Positions 1 through 9,100 of a stretch of DNA of 64,000 bases are shown one piece after another. Position numbers and translations under genes: made by a program. Source of the DNA: Archangium sp. GTDB taxonomy: Bacteria; Myxococcota; Myxococcia; Myxococcales; Myxococcaceae. Under the pieces are notes generated by a model. The model did not search any database. It was given only the letters and a program-made list of their open reading frames with translations, and was not told where the DNA came from. The stretch is taken from positions 1 to 64,000 of the forward strand of contig JALHMW010000014.1 in assembly GCA_022843845.1 (NCBI GenBank), in the 5' to 3' direction. Numbering within the stretch: the first letter of the stretch is position 1; the number at the start of each line of letters is the position of its first letter.

Positions 1-1
1 G

Positions 2-1753
2 AGCTCGAGCCGCGGCAACGCCCCCACGCCGCCGCCCAGCACGCCTGACGCCAGGGCCGCCGCCGAGCGCGCCGACGCCACCATTCGCATCAGCCAGCAG
101 AGCCTCGAGGTGCTCACCAGCGCCGTGACGACGCTCCACCAGGTCGGCCGGCGCCGCGAGCTCAGCGCGAGCCGGGCGCGGGTGCTCGCCAGGGAGCTCG
201 CGCAGCTCCAGCGCCTCGCGGAGGATCTCGGGCCCGAGGTGCAAGCGCTCGCGGCGCGGCTGGGGAAGGCCAAGGAGCTCGCCGGCGACGTCAACCGGCT
301 CAACACCCTCATCGCCACCGACGAAGCGCGCGAGCTGACCGTGCTGTCGGAGGAGGTGCAGGCGCTGCGCATGGTGCCGCTCGGCGTCTTGTTCGAGCCG
401 TACCCGCGCATGGTGCGTGAGCTCGCGCGCGATCTGGGCCGTGAGGTCGAGCTGTCGATCGAAGGCGAAGACGAGCGCATCGATCGCACGGTGCTCGACG
501 TCCTGCGCGACCCGCTCCTTCACCTGGTGCGCAACGCCCTCGATCACGGCCTCGAGCCTCGTGAAGAGCGCGTCGACCACGGCAAGTCGCCGCGCGGCAC
601 GCTCACGCTCCTCGCGCGCCGGGAAGGCGAGCGGCTGGTGCTGAGGGTCGAGGACGACGGCCGCGGGCTGAGCGCGCAGTCACTTCGCCAGGTCGCGGTG
701 CGCAAAGGGCTGATCGATCAGCCGACGGCCGACGCGCTCACCGATCTCGCGGCGGTCGATCTCGTGTTCCTGCCCGGCTTCACCTCGAAGGACGAGGTGA
801 CCGACGTCTCGGGCCGTGGCGTGGGCCTCGACGTCGTCAAGACGCGGCTCCAGCAGATCGGCGGCGAGGTGACCGTCTCGTCGTCGCTGGGGCTCGGGGC
901 GCGCTTCGAGCTGCGCGTGCCGCTCTCGCTCACGGTGGCGCCGGTGCTCTTCGTCGAGACGGGGGCCGAGCGCTTCTGCGTCCCGGCGACGAACGTGGTG
1001 CGCGCGCTGCAGATCGAAGAGGGCCACGTGCGCGAGCTCGCGGGCAAGCCTGCCGTCTCGATCGACGACGTCGTGCTGCCGTACCAGTCGATCGCCTCGA
1101 TCCTGGTCGGGGCGCCCGAGCGCGCGGTCTCGGTGGGCGAGGTGGTGCTGGTGATGCGCGGCCGCGGGCAGACCGCCGCGATCGGCATCGACCGCGTGCT
1201 CGACGAGCGGGTGCAGGCGATCTTGCCGCTCAAGGGCCTGCTCTCGCGCTTCAATCACCTGTCGGGGGCGACCCAGCTGCCTGATGGAACGCTTGCGATG
1301 GTGCTCTCGGCGCCGCACCTCGTCGCGACGGCGCACGGGCGCGAGCTCAAGCTGTCGGCGCAGGCGGCGACCCACGTCGAGGTGCGAAGGCGAAGGCTGC
1401 TGGTGGTGGACGACTCGCCGTTGACGCGCGAGCTGCTCGTGTCGCTGCTCGAGTCGGTCGGCTACGAGATCGTCCAGGCGGCCGACGGCGCCGAGGCGCT
1501 CGAGCGGCTCTCGAAGGAAGTGGTCGACGCCGTGGTGACCGATCTCGAGATGCCTCAGGTCGACGGGCTCGAGCTGACCCGCCGGCTGAAGGTGCACCCC
1601 ACCTTGCGGAGCCTGCCGGTCGTCATCGTCACCACGCGTGGCAGTGAGCAGGACCGCCGCCGCGGCATGGAGGCCGGCGCAGATGGGTACGTCACCAAGG
1701 GCGATCTGGTGCGGCAGGACCTCGTCGACGTGGTGGCGAGGTTGTTGGCGTGA
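2..1753 (+). CDS. cheA: Hybrid chemotaxis histidine kinase CheA with C-terminal receiver (5' end outside window)
   Basis: The reading frame is open from the first bases of the window, so the start codon and the N-terminal phosphotransfer (HPt) part lie upstream. What remains shows, in order, a Pro/Ala-rich linker, the helical dimerisation domain, the GHKL ATPase core (N-box HLVRNALDHG near nt 520-550, DDGRGL near 655, GRGVGLDVV near 810-840), a CheW-like P5 domain (about nt 930-1370) and a CheY-like receiver (from about nt 1395: VVDDSP, phospho-acceptor Asp in TDLEMP, conserved Lys in YVTKGD). It autophosphorylates under receptor control and passes phosphate to response regulators. The CheA-REC fusion is the architecture of M. 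xanthus FrzE. It is followed by cheB and cheR, so this is the end of a chemosensory operon; receptors and CheW are presumably upstream. Function is well supported; the exact pathway is not. Confidence 0.93.
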   Translation, partial: SSSRGNAPTPPPSTPDARAAAERADATIRISQQSLEVLTSAVTTLHQVGRRRELSASRARVLARELAQLQRLAEDLGPEVQALAARLGKAKELAGDVNRLNTLIATDEARELTVLSEEVQALRMVPLGVLFEPYPRMVRELARDLGREVELSIEGEDERIDRTVLDVLRDPLLHLVRNALDHGLEPREERVDHGKSPRGTLTLLARREGERLVLRVEDDGRGLSAQSLRQVAVRKGLIDQPTADALTDLAAVDLVFLPGFTSKDEVTDVSGRGVGLDVVKTRLQQIGGEVTVSSSLGLGARFELRVPLSLTVAPVLFVETGAERFCVPATNVVRALQIEEGHVRELAGKPAVSIDDVVLPYQSIASILVGAPERAVSVGEVVLVMRGRGQTAAIGIDRVLDERVQAILPLKGLLSRFNHLSGATQLPDGTLAMVLSAPHLVATAHGRELKLSAQAATHVEVRRRRLLVVDDSPLTRELLVSLLESVGYEIVQAADGAEALERLSKEVVDAVVTDLEMPQVDGLELTRRLKVHPTLRSLPVVIVTTRGSEQDRRRGMEAGADGYVTKGDLVRQDLVDVVARLLA

Positions 1754-1826
1754 TGGGCTGGCACGGCTCGAGGAGCCGCAGTAACCATGAAGACAGGCCG
1801 AAGGACCCGCGGGCGAGGTGCGATCG

Positions 1827-2918
1827 ATGAGCCGCAAGTGCCAGGTGTTGGTCGTCGATGACTCGCCGCTCTGCCGGCAGTTGATCGTCGACGCCATCAC
1901 GTCGGATCCCGACATCGAGGTCGTCGGGCAGGCGGCCAACGGGCAAGAGGCCATCGCGAAGGTCGCGGAGCTCAAGCCACACGTGGTGACGATGGACGTC
2001 GACATGCCGGTGCTCGACGGGCTGGCGGCCTGCGAGCAGATCATGTCGGAGAACCCGACGCCGATTCTGGTGCTGACGGCCGACCCGCGGAACCAGGCGC
2101 CTGAGCTGACGCACCGGGCGCTCGCGGCGGGAGCCCTGGCCCTGCAGGTGAAGCCCGCGCTCGACGCAGGGGTCGAGGCGTGGAACCTGGCGCGCGAGGT
2201 GAAACTGCTGTCGACGGTGAAGGTGATTCGGCACCTGCGCGGCGTGAAGAAGCCCAGCACGGGAGGGCTGCCCACGACCTCTCCGTCGTCTTCGTCGTCT
2301 CCGTCCATCGAGCCCATCGGCCTCGGCGCCGCGTCGCCGGTGGGCCTCGTGGTGATCGCCTCGTCGACGGGCGGCCCGCAAGTGGTCCACAAGCTGGTGA
2401 GCGATCTGCCAGCCGATTTCCCCGCGCCGGTGCTCGTCGTGCAGCACATCAACGCAGCGTTCGCCGACTCGTTGGTCGGCTGGCTCGGCACGTCGGCGAA
2501 GCTCAAGGTGCGCGCCGCGAAAGATGGCGATCTGTTGACGCCGGGCGTCGTGCTCATCGCGCCTGCCGGTTCCCACCTCACCGTGCCGTCCCGCGGGCGG
2601 GTCGCGGTGGTCGCCGGTCCTCCGCGTGATGGCCACGTGCCGTCGGCCTCGATGCTGCTCGAGTCGGCCGCGAAGGCGTACGGCAAGCGGGTGGTGGGGG
2701 TGATCCTCACCGGCATGGGCACCGATGGCGTCGATGGGCTCGCGGCGATTCACGCGGCCGGCGGCAAGACGATCGCGCAGAGCCGGGAGTCGTCGGTCGT
2801 CTTCGGCATGCCAGGCGCGGCCATCGCGAAGGGCGTCGTCACTCACGTCGTGCACGGCGACGACGTCGGCAAGGCGCTGGTGCGCCTCTCGCGCGGGCAG
2901 GATCCGTCGAGGCCCTGA
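1827..2918 (+). CDS. cheB: Chemotaxis response regulator protein-glutamate methylesterase CheB
   Basis: Two-domain CheB. An N-terminal receiver ([11 protein letters not shown], phospho-acceptor Asp in TMDVDMP) is joined by a Ser/Pro-rich linker to the methylesterase/deamidase domain, with the catalytic Ser in ASSTGGP, His in VVQHI and Asp in MGTDGVDG. It removes methyl groups from receptor glutamates and so resets the sensitivity of the array, opposing CheR. Length (about 363 aa) is normal for the family. The ATG at 1827 is preferred over a GTG nine bases upstream because a GAGG-type ribosome site (1814-1817) sits at proper distance. It lies 73 bases after the CheA-like gene, and one base separates its stop from the cheR start, so the three are probably one operon. 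Confidence 0.95.
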   Translation: MSRKCQVLVVDDSPLCRQLIVDAITSDPDIEVVGQAANGQEAIAKVAELKPHVVTMDVDMPVLDGLAACEQIMSENPTPILVLTADPRNQAPELTHRALAAGALALQVKPALDAGVEAWNLAREVKLLSTVKVIRHLRGVKKPSTGGLPTTSPSSSSSPSIEPIGLGAASPVGLVVIASSTGGPQVVHKLVSDLPADFPAPVLVVQHINAAFADSLVGWLGTSAKLKVRAAKDGDLLTPGVVLIAPAGSHLTVPSRGRVAVVAGPPRDGHVPSASMLLESAAKAYGKRVVGVILTGMGTDGVDGLAAIHAAGGKTIAQSRESSVVFGMPGAAIAKGVVTHVVHGDDVGKALVRLSRGQDPSRP

Positions 2919-2919
2919 C

Positions 2920-4134
2920 GTGGGCGTCGAGCTCGAACCGGTCTTCTCGCTGGTGTCGAGGCGGTGCGGCAGCGCGCTGTCCAAGCAGCAGCGGGAGCGC
3001 ATCGGTCACCTCGCAGACTCCCTGAGGCGCGGCCGGAGCGTGGCGGAGTTCGTCGAGCACCTCGAGGCGCACGGCCAGCTCGAGCTGCTCGAGCTGATGG
3101 CCACCGCATCGGTGCACAAGACCGATCTCTTCCGTGACGAGGCCCAGCTCGAGGCGCTCGAGGAGCACGTGCTCGAGCCGCTCGCGCGAACGGGCCGGCC
3201 ACTGCAGGTGTGGAGCGCAGGCTGCGCGACGGGGGAAGAGGTGGCGACCCTGCTGCTGCTCCTGGCGCGGGTGGGGGCGCACCCGGCCAGCCGCGTGCTC
3301 GGCACCGATCTGTCGACGTCGGCGCTCGCGAAGGCGAAGCACCTCACCTTCTCGAACGAGGCGATGCGTCGTGTCCCTGCGGCGCTGGTCGCGAAGCACT
3401 TCTCGCAGCACGACGGCCGTATGGTGCTGTCGCCTCGGCTCGCGGCGCAGGCCCGCTTCCAGCAACACAACCTCGTCGAGACGCCGTACCCCTTCTCGGA
3501 CGCGGGCACGGTGTTCGACGTGGTGGTCTGCCGCAACGTGCTCATCTACTTCACCGTCGACGCCGCGGAACGCACCGTCGGGCTGCTGGCCGAGCGCCTG
3601 GCCCCGCAGGGCACGCTGGTGCTCTCGGCCGCGGAGCCGATTCTGAAGCCTCGCGCCGATCTCGAGACGGTGCGCTTCGGCGGCACCTTCTTCTATGCCC
3701 GCCGCGATCGGGTGCGTGAGCCCGAGCCCGAGCCGCTCCCGCCACCTCGGCCCAGCGCTCCCGTGGCAGCGCCCGTCGCTCCGACTCGCCCGACGCCTCA
3801 GCCCAGCCCGCCCGCGCGCGCGTCGACCACGCCCGAGGAGGAAGGCGATCAGCTCTTCTCGCTCGTGCTCGACTGGTCTGCCGCGGGCCAGCCTGACGTC
3901 GAGACCGAAGCCGGTCTGCGCAAGGCGCTCTACCTCTCGCCGCAGCTCGCCGCGGCCCGGTACTGTCTGGGGCTGCTCCTCGAACAACGAGGGCTGCGCG
4001 CCGACGCGACGACCGAGTACCGGCGGGCGCTCTCGCTGCTCGATCAAGGTCAGGCGCGCGCGACGCCGTTCTTCCTGAACACCGGGCGGCTCACGACGGC
4101 GTGCCGATTGGCCCTGGCTCGCGTGTCTCGCTGA
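2920..4134 (+). CDS. cheR: CheR-type chemotaxis protein methyltransferase with C-terminal TPR region
   Basis: SAM-dependent methyltransferase that methylates receptor glutamates. The SAM-binding motif I is visible as WSAGCATGEE, and the family signature VVCRNVLIYF follows about 110 residues later. After the catalytic domain comes a Pro/Ala-rich linker (about nt 3720-3830) and a helical segment with TPR-like spacing (ARYCLGLLLEQRG, YRRALSLL) that probably mediates protein contacts, as in other CheR-TPR proteins. GTG at 2920 was chosen because it begins one base after the cheB stop and has GAGG at 2909-2912; a longer frame upstream would overlap cheB. The 3' end nearly touches the convergent lipoprotein gene. 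Function is confident; whether the TPR part is needed for array recruitment is inference. Confidence 0.93.
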   Translation: MGVELEPVFSLVSRRCGSALSKQQRERIGHLADSLRRGRSVAEFVEHLEAHGQLELLELMATASVHKTDLFRDEAQLEALEEHVLEPLARTGRPLQVWSAGCATGEEVATLLLLLARVGAHPASRVLGTDLSTSALAKAKHLTFSNEAMRRVPAALVAKHFSQHDGRMVLSPRLAAQARFQQHNLVETPYPFSDAGTVFDVVVCRNVLIYFTVDAAERTVGLLAERLAPQGTLVLSAAEPILKPRADLETVRFGGTFFYARRDRVREPEPEPLPPPRPSAPVAAPVAPTRPTPQPSPPARASTTPEEEGDQLFSLVLDWSAAGQPDVETEAGLRKALYLSPQLAAARYCLGLLLEQRGLRADATTEYRRALSLLDQGQARATPFFLNTGRLTTACRLALARVSR

Positions 4135-4138
4135 GCCG

Positions 4139-4759
4139 TCAGAACAGCGCGCCGCCGTTGTCGTCACCGAACTCGAGCAGCTCGCGCACGTCGCCGCCGA
4201 CGCGTTGACGCACGACGCCGGAGATCGGCACCAGCGGATGGGCGCCGCCGACGCAGCCCTCGAAGCGCCCCGCCGGCACCACGAGCGTCTCTGCAGCGCC
4301 GTCACGTGGCGGCGAGATCAGCGTGTCAGCCGCGAGTGAGAGCACGTCAGCCGGCGCCGCGCCGAGCGTGTGGATCTCGGGGCCCTCGCCGCGCGTCACC
4401 CACGCCTCGATGACGAGCGCCGCGAGCTCTTCACGCCGGGTTGGTTGGCGCGCGAGCGTCAGGTGAACGCGCAGCTGGTCACCGCCTCCGAGTCGATCGA
4501 TCGCCACGCGCACGTCGTCGCCGCGCCCCCGGCGAATCGACACCCGCTCCAGCACCACGCGGCCCTCCGACGCGCGGGAGTAGACGGTGAACTGTCGAGG
4601 CGCCCACGGTCGAGGCGCCGAGTCCGCCGCGGCCTCCCACGTCGGCGGGGGGCGGTTGCGGTAGTCCGCCAGCAGGGCGTCAGCGCGCTCGACGACGCCA
4701 GCCGCGACCGTGCGACAGCCCGAGAGCCACACCAGCGCCAGCAAGGTCGACGTCCGCAC
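4139..4759 (-). CDS. Hypothetical lipoprotein
   Basis: Predicted protein of about 206 residues beginning with a short lipoprotein signal peptide (LLALVWLSGC, lipobox LSGC), so it is probably anchored in a membrane on the periplasmic side. The mature part has a Pro/Arg-rich stretch, then alternating hydrophobic and charged segments compatible with beta strands; no catalytic motif or known family was recognised. GTG at 4759 was chosen because it puts the signal peptide at the N-terminus. The frame stays open to 4963, but that upstream part resembles decayed leucine-rich-repeat sequence (see the next entry) rather than a real N-terminus. No convincing ribosome site is seen. It is convergent with the CheR gene, four bases apart. 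Existence is likely; function unknown. Confidence 0.6.
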   Translation of the reverse strand: MRTSTLLALVWLSGCRTVAAGVVERADALLADYRNRPPPTWEAAADSAPRPWAPRQFTVYSRASEGRVVLERVSIRRGRGDDVRVAIDRLGGGDQLRVHLTLARQPTRREELAALVIEAWVTRGEGPEIHTLGAAPADVLSLAADTLISPPRDGAAETLVVPAGRFEGCVGGAHPLVPISGVVRQRVGGDVRELLEFGDDNGGALF

Positions 4760-4804
4760 GGGCCGGTCTTCGCGCGTTCTGCGCCTGAAATCGATAGCCG
4801 ACGA

Positions 4805-5048
4805 TCGCGGCTGCGCGGCGTCACGGGAACCGAGCACCGCCTCGCTCACGTCAGTCATGTGGACGCCGTGCGACACGACGATCTCCACGGGGCCGCGGCG
4901 CCACCGCCAGCCGATCACCGCATCGCTGACGTCGAACTCACCGACGTCCATCTCGATGCGCAACGCTCACGGGAGCGCGGCGTCACATTGCATCGTGCTC
5001 CGCTTCGCTGCCGGCGATCGTGTCGACGCCCAACTCGACCCCCGACGC
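4805..5048 (-). pseudogene. Decayed tandem copies of the 3' end of the adjacent LRR gene
   Basis: Directly after the stop codon of the LRR gene at 5049, the same frame continues with a tail-like peptide (ELGVDTIAGSEA) that mirrors EMGVDAIEAIASSEA inside that gene, with a 9-base gap (nt 5001-5034 against 5181-5223). A 24-base block at 5045-5068, which covers the gene's own stop, recurs at 4963-4986 with three differences, and after it a further similar peptide appears (EMDVGEFDVSDAVI), later followed by VLGSRDAAQP, which recalls the gene's terminal VLGDAADP. The simplest reading is that the end of the gene was duplicated in tandem, perhaps twice, and has decayed. The closer copy is clear; the more distant one is tentative. 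Confidence 0.5.
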
Positions 5049-5945
5049 TCACGGGTCCGCGGCGTCGCCCAGCACGAGGCTCGACAGGCGGGGGAGCTGC
5101 CGCGTCACCTGCAGCAGCCGCTTCGCCCCGCGCTCCGACAGCCCGCTGCGCGAGAGATCGAGCGTCACCAGCCGGTTCACCGCTTCGCTGCTGGCGATCG
5201 CCTCGATCGCGTCGACGCCCATCTCCGTGGCCTCGAGCGTGAGGTGTTCGAGATGGGGCAGGGCGAGCACCGCCTCGAGTGGCTCCAGCTCGAGCGCGCC
5301 GGCCACCACGAGCTTGAGCATCGCGAGCCGACGTTCGTTCGCCTCGAAGAGGCCCTGGGCGGTCGCCCCGTCCCACGAGAGGAACGACAGCGTCATCGAG
5401 TCCAGCCGCGGCATCACGGCGAGCGCTCCAGCGACTTCAGGCACCGACAGCTGAAGCTGCGTGAGCGAAGACAGCGACGGCACGCGCGACAGCTCGAGCA
5501 GGCGAGGAGAGTAGAGCGTGAGCGACGAGAGCACCCGCGGCGCCGCAGCGGCCAGCTCGTCGAGGGCATCGAAGAGCGGCTCCTGACCGAGGGTGAGCGC
5601 GCGCAGAAAACGAAGCGACGGATGTCCGAGGAGCCGCGCGAGATCGATCCGCTCCGACGCGCCGGGTCCCGTCGGTCGAACCAGGGTCGCGGTGTGCACG
5701 AAGCCCCAGCGCCATTGGGCGAGCGGCCCCGCCAGACACCGAATCGAAGGCTCGTAGAGCAGCGCCTTCACGCGTTCGCGCTGGCGGCGATCGAGCTCGC
5801 TGAGCTGCTGAAGCGCGATCAACTCCCCGCGCGGATCGCCCTCCTGCGACAGCCAGTCGCCCAGCACCGCGTAGCCGTTTGCTGCATCGGGCGCGGCGTC
5901 GATCGCCGCTTCGAACGCACTGCGCTGTCCTACCTGGGCCGACAT
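5049..5945 (-). CDS. TIGR02996-domain leucine-rich-repeat protein
   Basis: About 298 residues. The N-terminus carries the TIGR02996 signature (AAIDAAPDAANGYAVLGDWL then GDPRGELIALQ), a domain of about 40 residues found at the start of large paralog families in Myxococcus-type and some planctomycete genomes. The rest consists of irregular leucine-rich repeats (LPHLEHLTLEATEMG, LVTLDLSRSGLSERG, LPRLSSLVLGD). No signal peptide is visible, so it is probably cytoplasmic. ATG at 5945 was chosen as it begins just before the domain; a longer frame to 6017 adds basic residues with no homology. The biological role of the family is unknown. Decayed copies of its tail follow the stop codon. A second TIGR02996 gene lies at 12539. 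Confidence 0.85.
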   Translation of the reverse strand: MSAQVGQRSAFEAAIDAAPDAANGYAVLGDWLSQEGDPRGELIALQQLSELDRRQRERVKALLYEPSIRCLAGPLAQWRWGFVHTATLVRPTGPGASERIDLARLLGHPSLRFLRALTLGQEPLFDALDELAAAAPRVLSSLTLYSPRLLELSRVPSLSSLTQLQLSVPEVAGALAVMPRLDSMTLSFLSWDGATAQGLFEANERRLAMLKLVVAGALELEPLEAVLALPHLEHLTLEATEMGVDAIEAIASSEAVNRLVTLDLSRSGLSERGAKRLLQVTRQLPRLSSLVLGDAADP

Positions 5946-6130
5946 GTCGAGGCTCCGTCTGCCACTGATTCTACGGCAAGCTGCCGGTTTTCGAGCGAAC
6001 CTACCTTGTCGCACCATGACAGACGTGCCGCGCTGCTATTTCTCTGTCGGCAGAAAACGGTCACGTAAGGTCATGAAATAATTGAGTCTACGCCTTGAAA
6101 TGTGAAGCCCATGTCGGTATTTCGCGCCCC
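5946..6130. promoter_or_regulatory. AT-richer divergent intergenic region
   Basis: This stretch between the minus-strand LRR gene and the plus-strand M36 protease is noticeably richer in A/T than its surroundings (for example 6041-6100, with ATGAAATAAT and CTATTTCTC). Both flanking genes read outward, so their promoters are expected here. No -35/-10 pair with good spacing could be chosen with confidence. Confidence 0.4.
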
Positions 6131-9100
6131 GTGAACGCACTCCTCGCCAATCGACTGTCGCTGAGCCTCGGATGCCTCGTTTCGTGGACCGCCGCGCTGG
6201 GTGCCCCTGGTGACGACGCCTTCCTTCGCAGCCGTGACGTGCGAGCGGTGGCTGGCGCCGAGGGGCTGTCTCCTGCGGGGCGCGCTGCGCTGAGGAACGG
6301 GATGATGTCGTCGAGCGAGCCGCGGCTCGGCGTGCCCACCTTCTTCTGGGTCGGGCAGCCGACGCCAGGTGCGCGCACGCCGCGCGATCAAGGGCTGACC
6401 GCAGAGCAGGTGGCACGACGAACGCTCTTCACGCACGCCGAACTGTACCGGGCCGACAGGGCGACGTGGGCCGACTCGCGGCTGACGCAGCTGCACCAGC
6501 TCAACGACGAGGGCGCGGTGATCGCGATCTTCCAGCAAGACGTCGCGGGCGTGCGGGTGTTCCGTGACGAGGTGAAGGTCGCGATGACGAAGGACTACGT
6601 CGTGGTGGCCATCTCCGGCTACCTGACGCCCGAGACGAAGCGGCTCGGCGCGTTCTCGCTTCGGCCCTCGACGGCGGCCGCCGCTGCGGTGAGCGCGATG
6701 ACGGGGCAGGGCGTCGAGACCTCGGCGCTGCGGCCGATCGCTTTTCAGGATGGCTACCAGCTGTGGCAGCTGAACGACGAGCCCACGCCGGTGCGCGCGC
6801 GGCAGGTCTGGTTCCCGCTCCCCGAGGGCCTCGAGCCAGGCTACTACGTCGAGGTCGAGCTCAACGAAGGCGAGACCGACTCGCGCTACCACTCGTTCGT
6901 CATCTCGGCGCGTGACGGCCAGCTGCTCTACGAGAAGAACCTGACCGCCGACGCGAGCTACCGCGTGTGGGCCGAGACGACGGGCCTGGGGCTGCCGCTC
7001 GACGGGCCCTCGGGCAACGTGCCCACGCCGCACCCGGCGGGCTCTCCCAATGGCTACCAGCCTCCGTTCGTCGCGCCAGAGCTGGTGACGCGCGACTACG
7101 GCCCGATCAGCACGATGGACCCGTGGCTGCCGGCGAACGCGACGCGCACCGAGGGCAACAACACCTTCGCGTACATCGACCTGGCTCGGCCCAACGGCTT
7201 CGGCGCGGGTGACATCGCTCCGACGCCGAACGGAGACCCCGACGGCGGCATCGTCTTCGATCGCGTCTACGATCCGCTCCAGAACCCGTACGCGAACGAG
7301 TCGCAGCGCATGGCTGCCGCGACGCAGCTCTTCTACGACATCAACTTCCTGCACGACTGGTACTACGACCGTGGCTTCGACGAGGCGGCCGGCAACGCGC
7401 AGCTCTCGAACTTCGGGCGTGGCGGCATCGGCAACGATCCCATCAACGCCGAGGGCCAGGACAACTCGGGCACCTCGAACGCGAACATGTCGACGCCGAG
7501 CGACGGCGCGCGGCCGCGCATGCAGATGTACGTCTTCACCGGCACCTCGACCGAGCGCATCACCTACAACGGCGCGAACGTCTCGGCGAACGGCGGACAG
7601 TTCGGGCCGCAGCAGTACAACGTGACGGCCGACATCGTCGCGGTGAACGACGGCGATCCCTCGGGCATGGGTGGCACGGTCACCGACGGTTGCCAGCCCA
7701 ACTTCACCGTCAGCGTGATGGGCAAGATCGCGCTGGTCGATCGCGGGTTGTGTACCTTCGTCGAGAAGGTGCAGATCGCCCAGACGAACGGCGCGGTGGG
7801 CATCATCATCGTCGACACCTCGATGTTCGGCCGCCCGCTCGAGCTCGTCGGCTCGCCGATGCCCAACACGACGATCCCCGCGATGTCGCTCACGCGCACG
7901 GTGGGAGCCACGCTCCGCACGGCCATCAACGCGGCGGCGAACCCGATCGCGGTCACGCTCTTCCGTCAGGCAACGATCGATCGAGACGGCACGCTCGACA
8001 ACGCGATCATCGCGCACGAGTGGGGCCACTACATCTCGAACCGCCTCATCGGCGACGGCAACGGGCTCTCGGCGCGGCAGTCGGCCGGCATGGGCGAGGG
8101 CTGGTCCGACTTCCACGCGCTGTTGATGATGGTGCGCGCCGACGACCTCAACGTGCCTTCGAACGCAAACTGGATGGGGACGTGGGCGGTCGGTGGCTAC
8201 ACCACGGCGGCGACGTCTGCGCAGGGCCACTACTACGGCGTACGGCGCGTGCCCTACACGGTCGACTTCACGAAGAACGGCCTGACCTTCAAACACATCC
8301 AGCGTGGCATTCCGTTGCCGCAGCTGCCGACCGCGAACGGGCTCGACGGCTCCTTCAACGCCGAGGTGCACTCCACCGGTGAAGTGTGGGCCACCATGTT
8401 GTGGGAAGCGTACGTCGCGCTGCTCCGCGACACGCCACGGCTGACCTTCGATCAAGCCCAGGACCGGATGCTCCGATACCTGGTGGCCGCCTACAAACTC
8501 ACCCCGATGATGCCGACCTTCATCGACGCGCGCGACGCGTTGCTCGCCGCCGCCGTCGCGAGGGATCCGCAAGACTTCGCGCTCTTCTGGGCGGCCTTCG
8601 CGCGTCGTGGCCTCGGCATGGAGGCGCGCGCGCCCGATCGCGACGCTCCTGACAACCGCCCCGCCATCGAGAGCTTCGTGGTGGGGAACGCACTGCAGAT
8701 CCTCGAGTTGACGATCGACGACTCGACGACCAGCTGCGACATGGACGGTGTGCTCGACACCGATGAGGTGGGCATGGCGACCGTCTCGGTGAAGAACGTG
8801 GGCGTCGGCGCGCTGACGGCCACCTCGGTGTCGCTGTCGACGATGTCACCGGGCCTCAGCTTTCCGCAGGGCCCCACCGCGATGCTCCCGACGACGCAGC
8901 CCTTCGGCACCGCGACGGTCCGTATTCCCGTCACACTGCGCGGCGTGCGCGGCTTCCAGGGCGTGGTGCTGAACGTCTCGGCAAACGACGCCTCACTCGC
9001 GACGCCCGGCCCGGTGACGAAGGAGTTCCGCACCCGCATCAACAGCAACACCCGGCCCAACGGCACCGCGACCGACGACGTCGAGGCGCCCATGTCTCGC

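Noticed and set aside
680..2722. Long minus-strand open frame (680 codons) across cheA and cheB
   Set aside because: It is antisense to strong gene families, Arg/His/Gln-rich, and has no family motif. High GC makes such mirror frames common.
6071..8572. Minus-strand open frame of 833 codons opposite the M36 protease
   Set aside because: It mirrors the codon pattern of the protease and encodes Arg/Val/His-rich sequence without domains.
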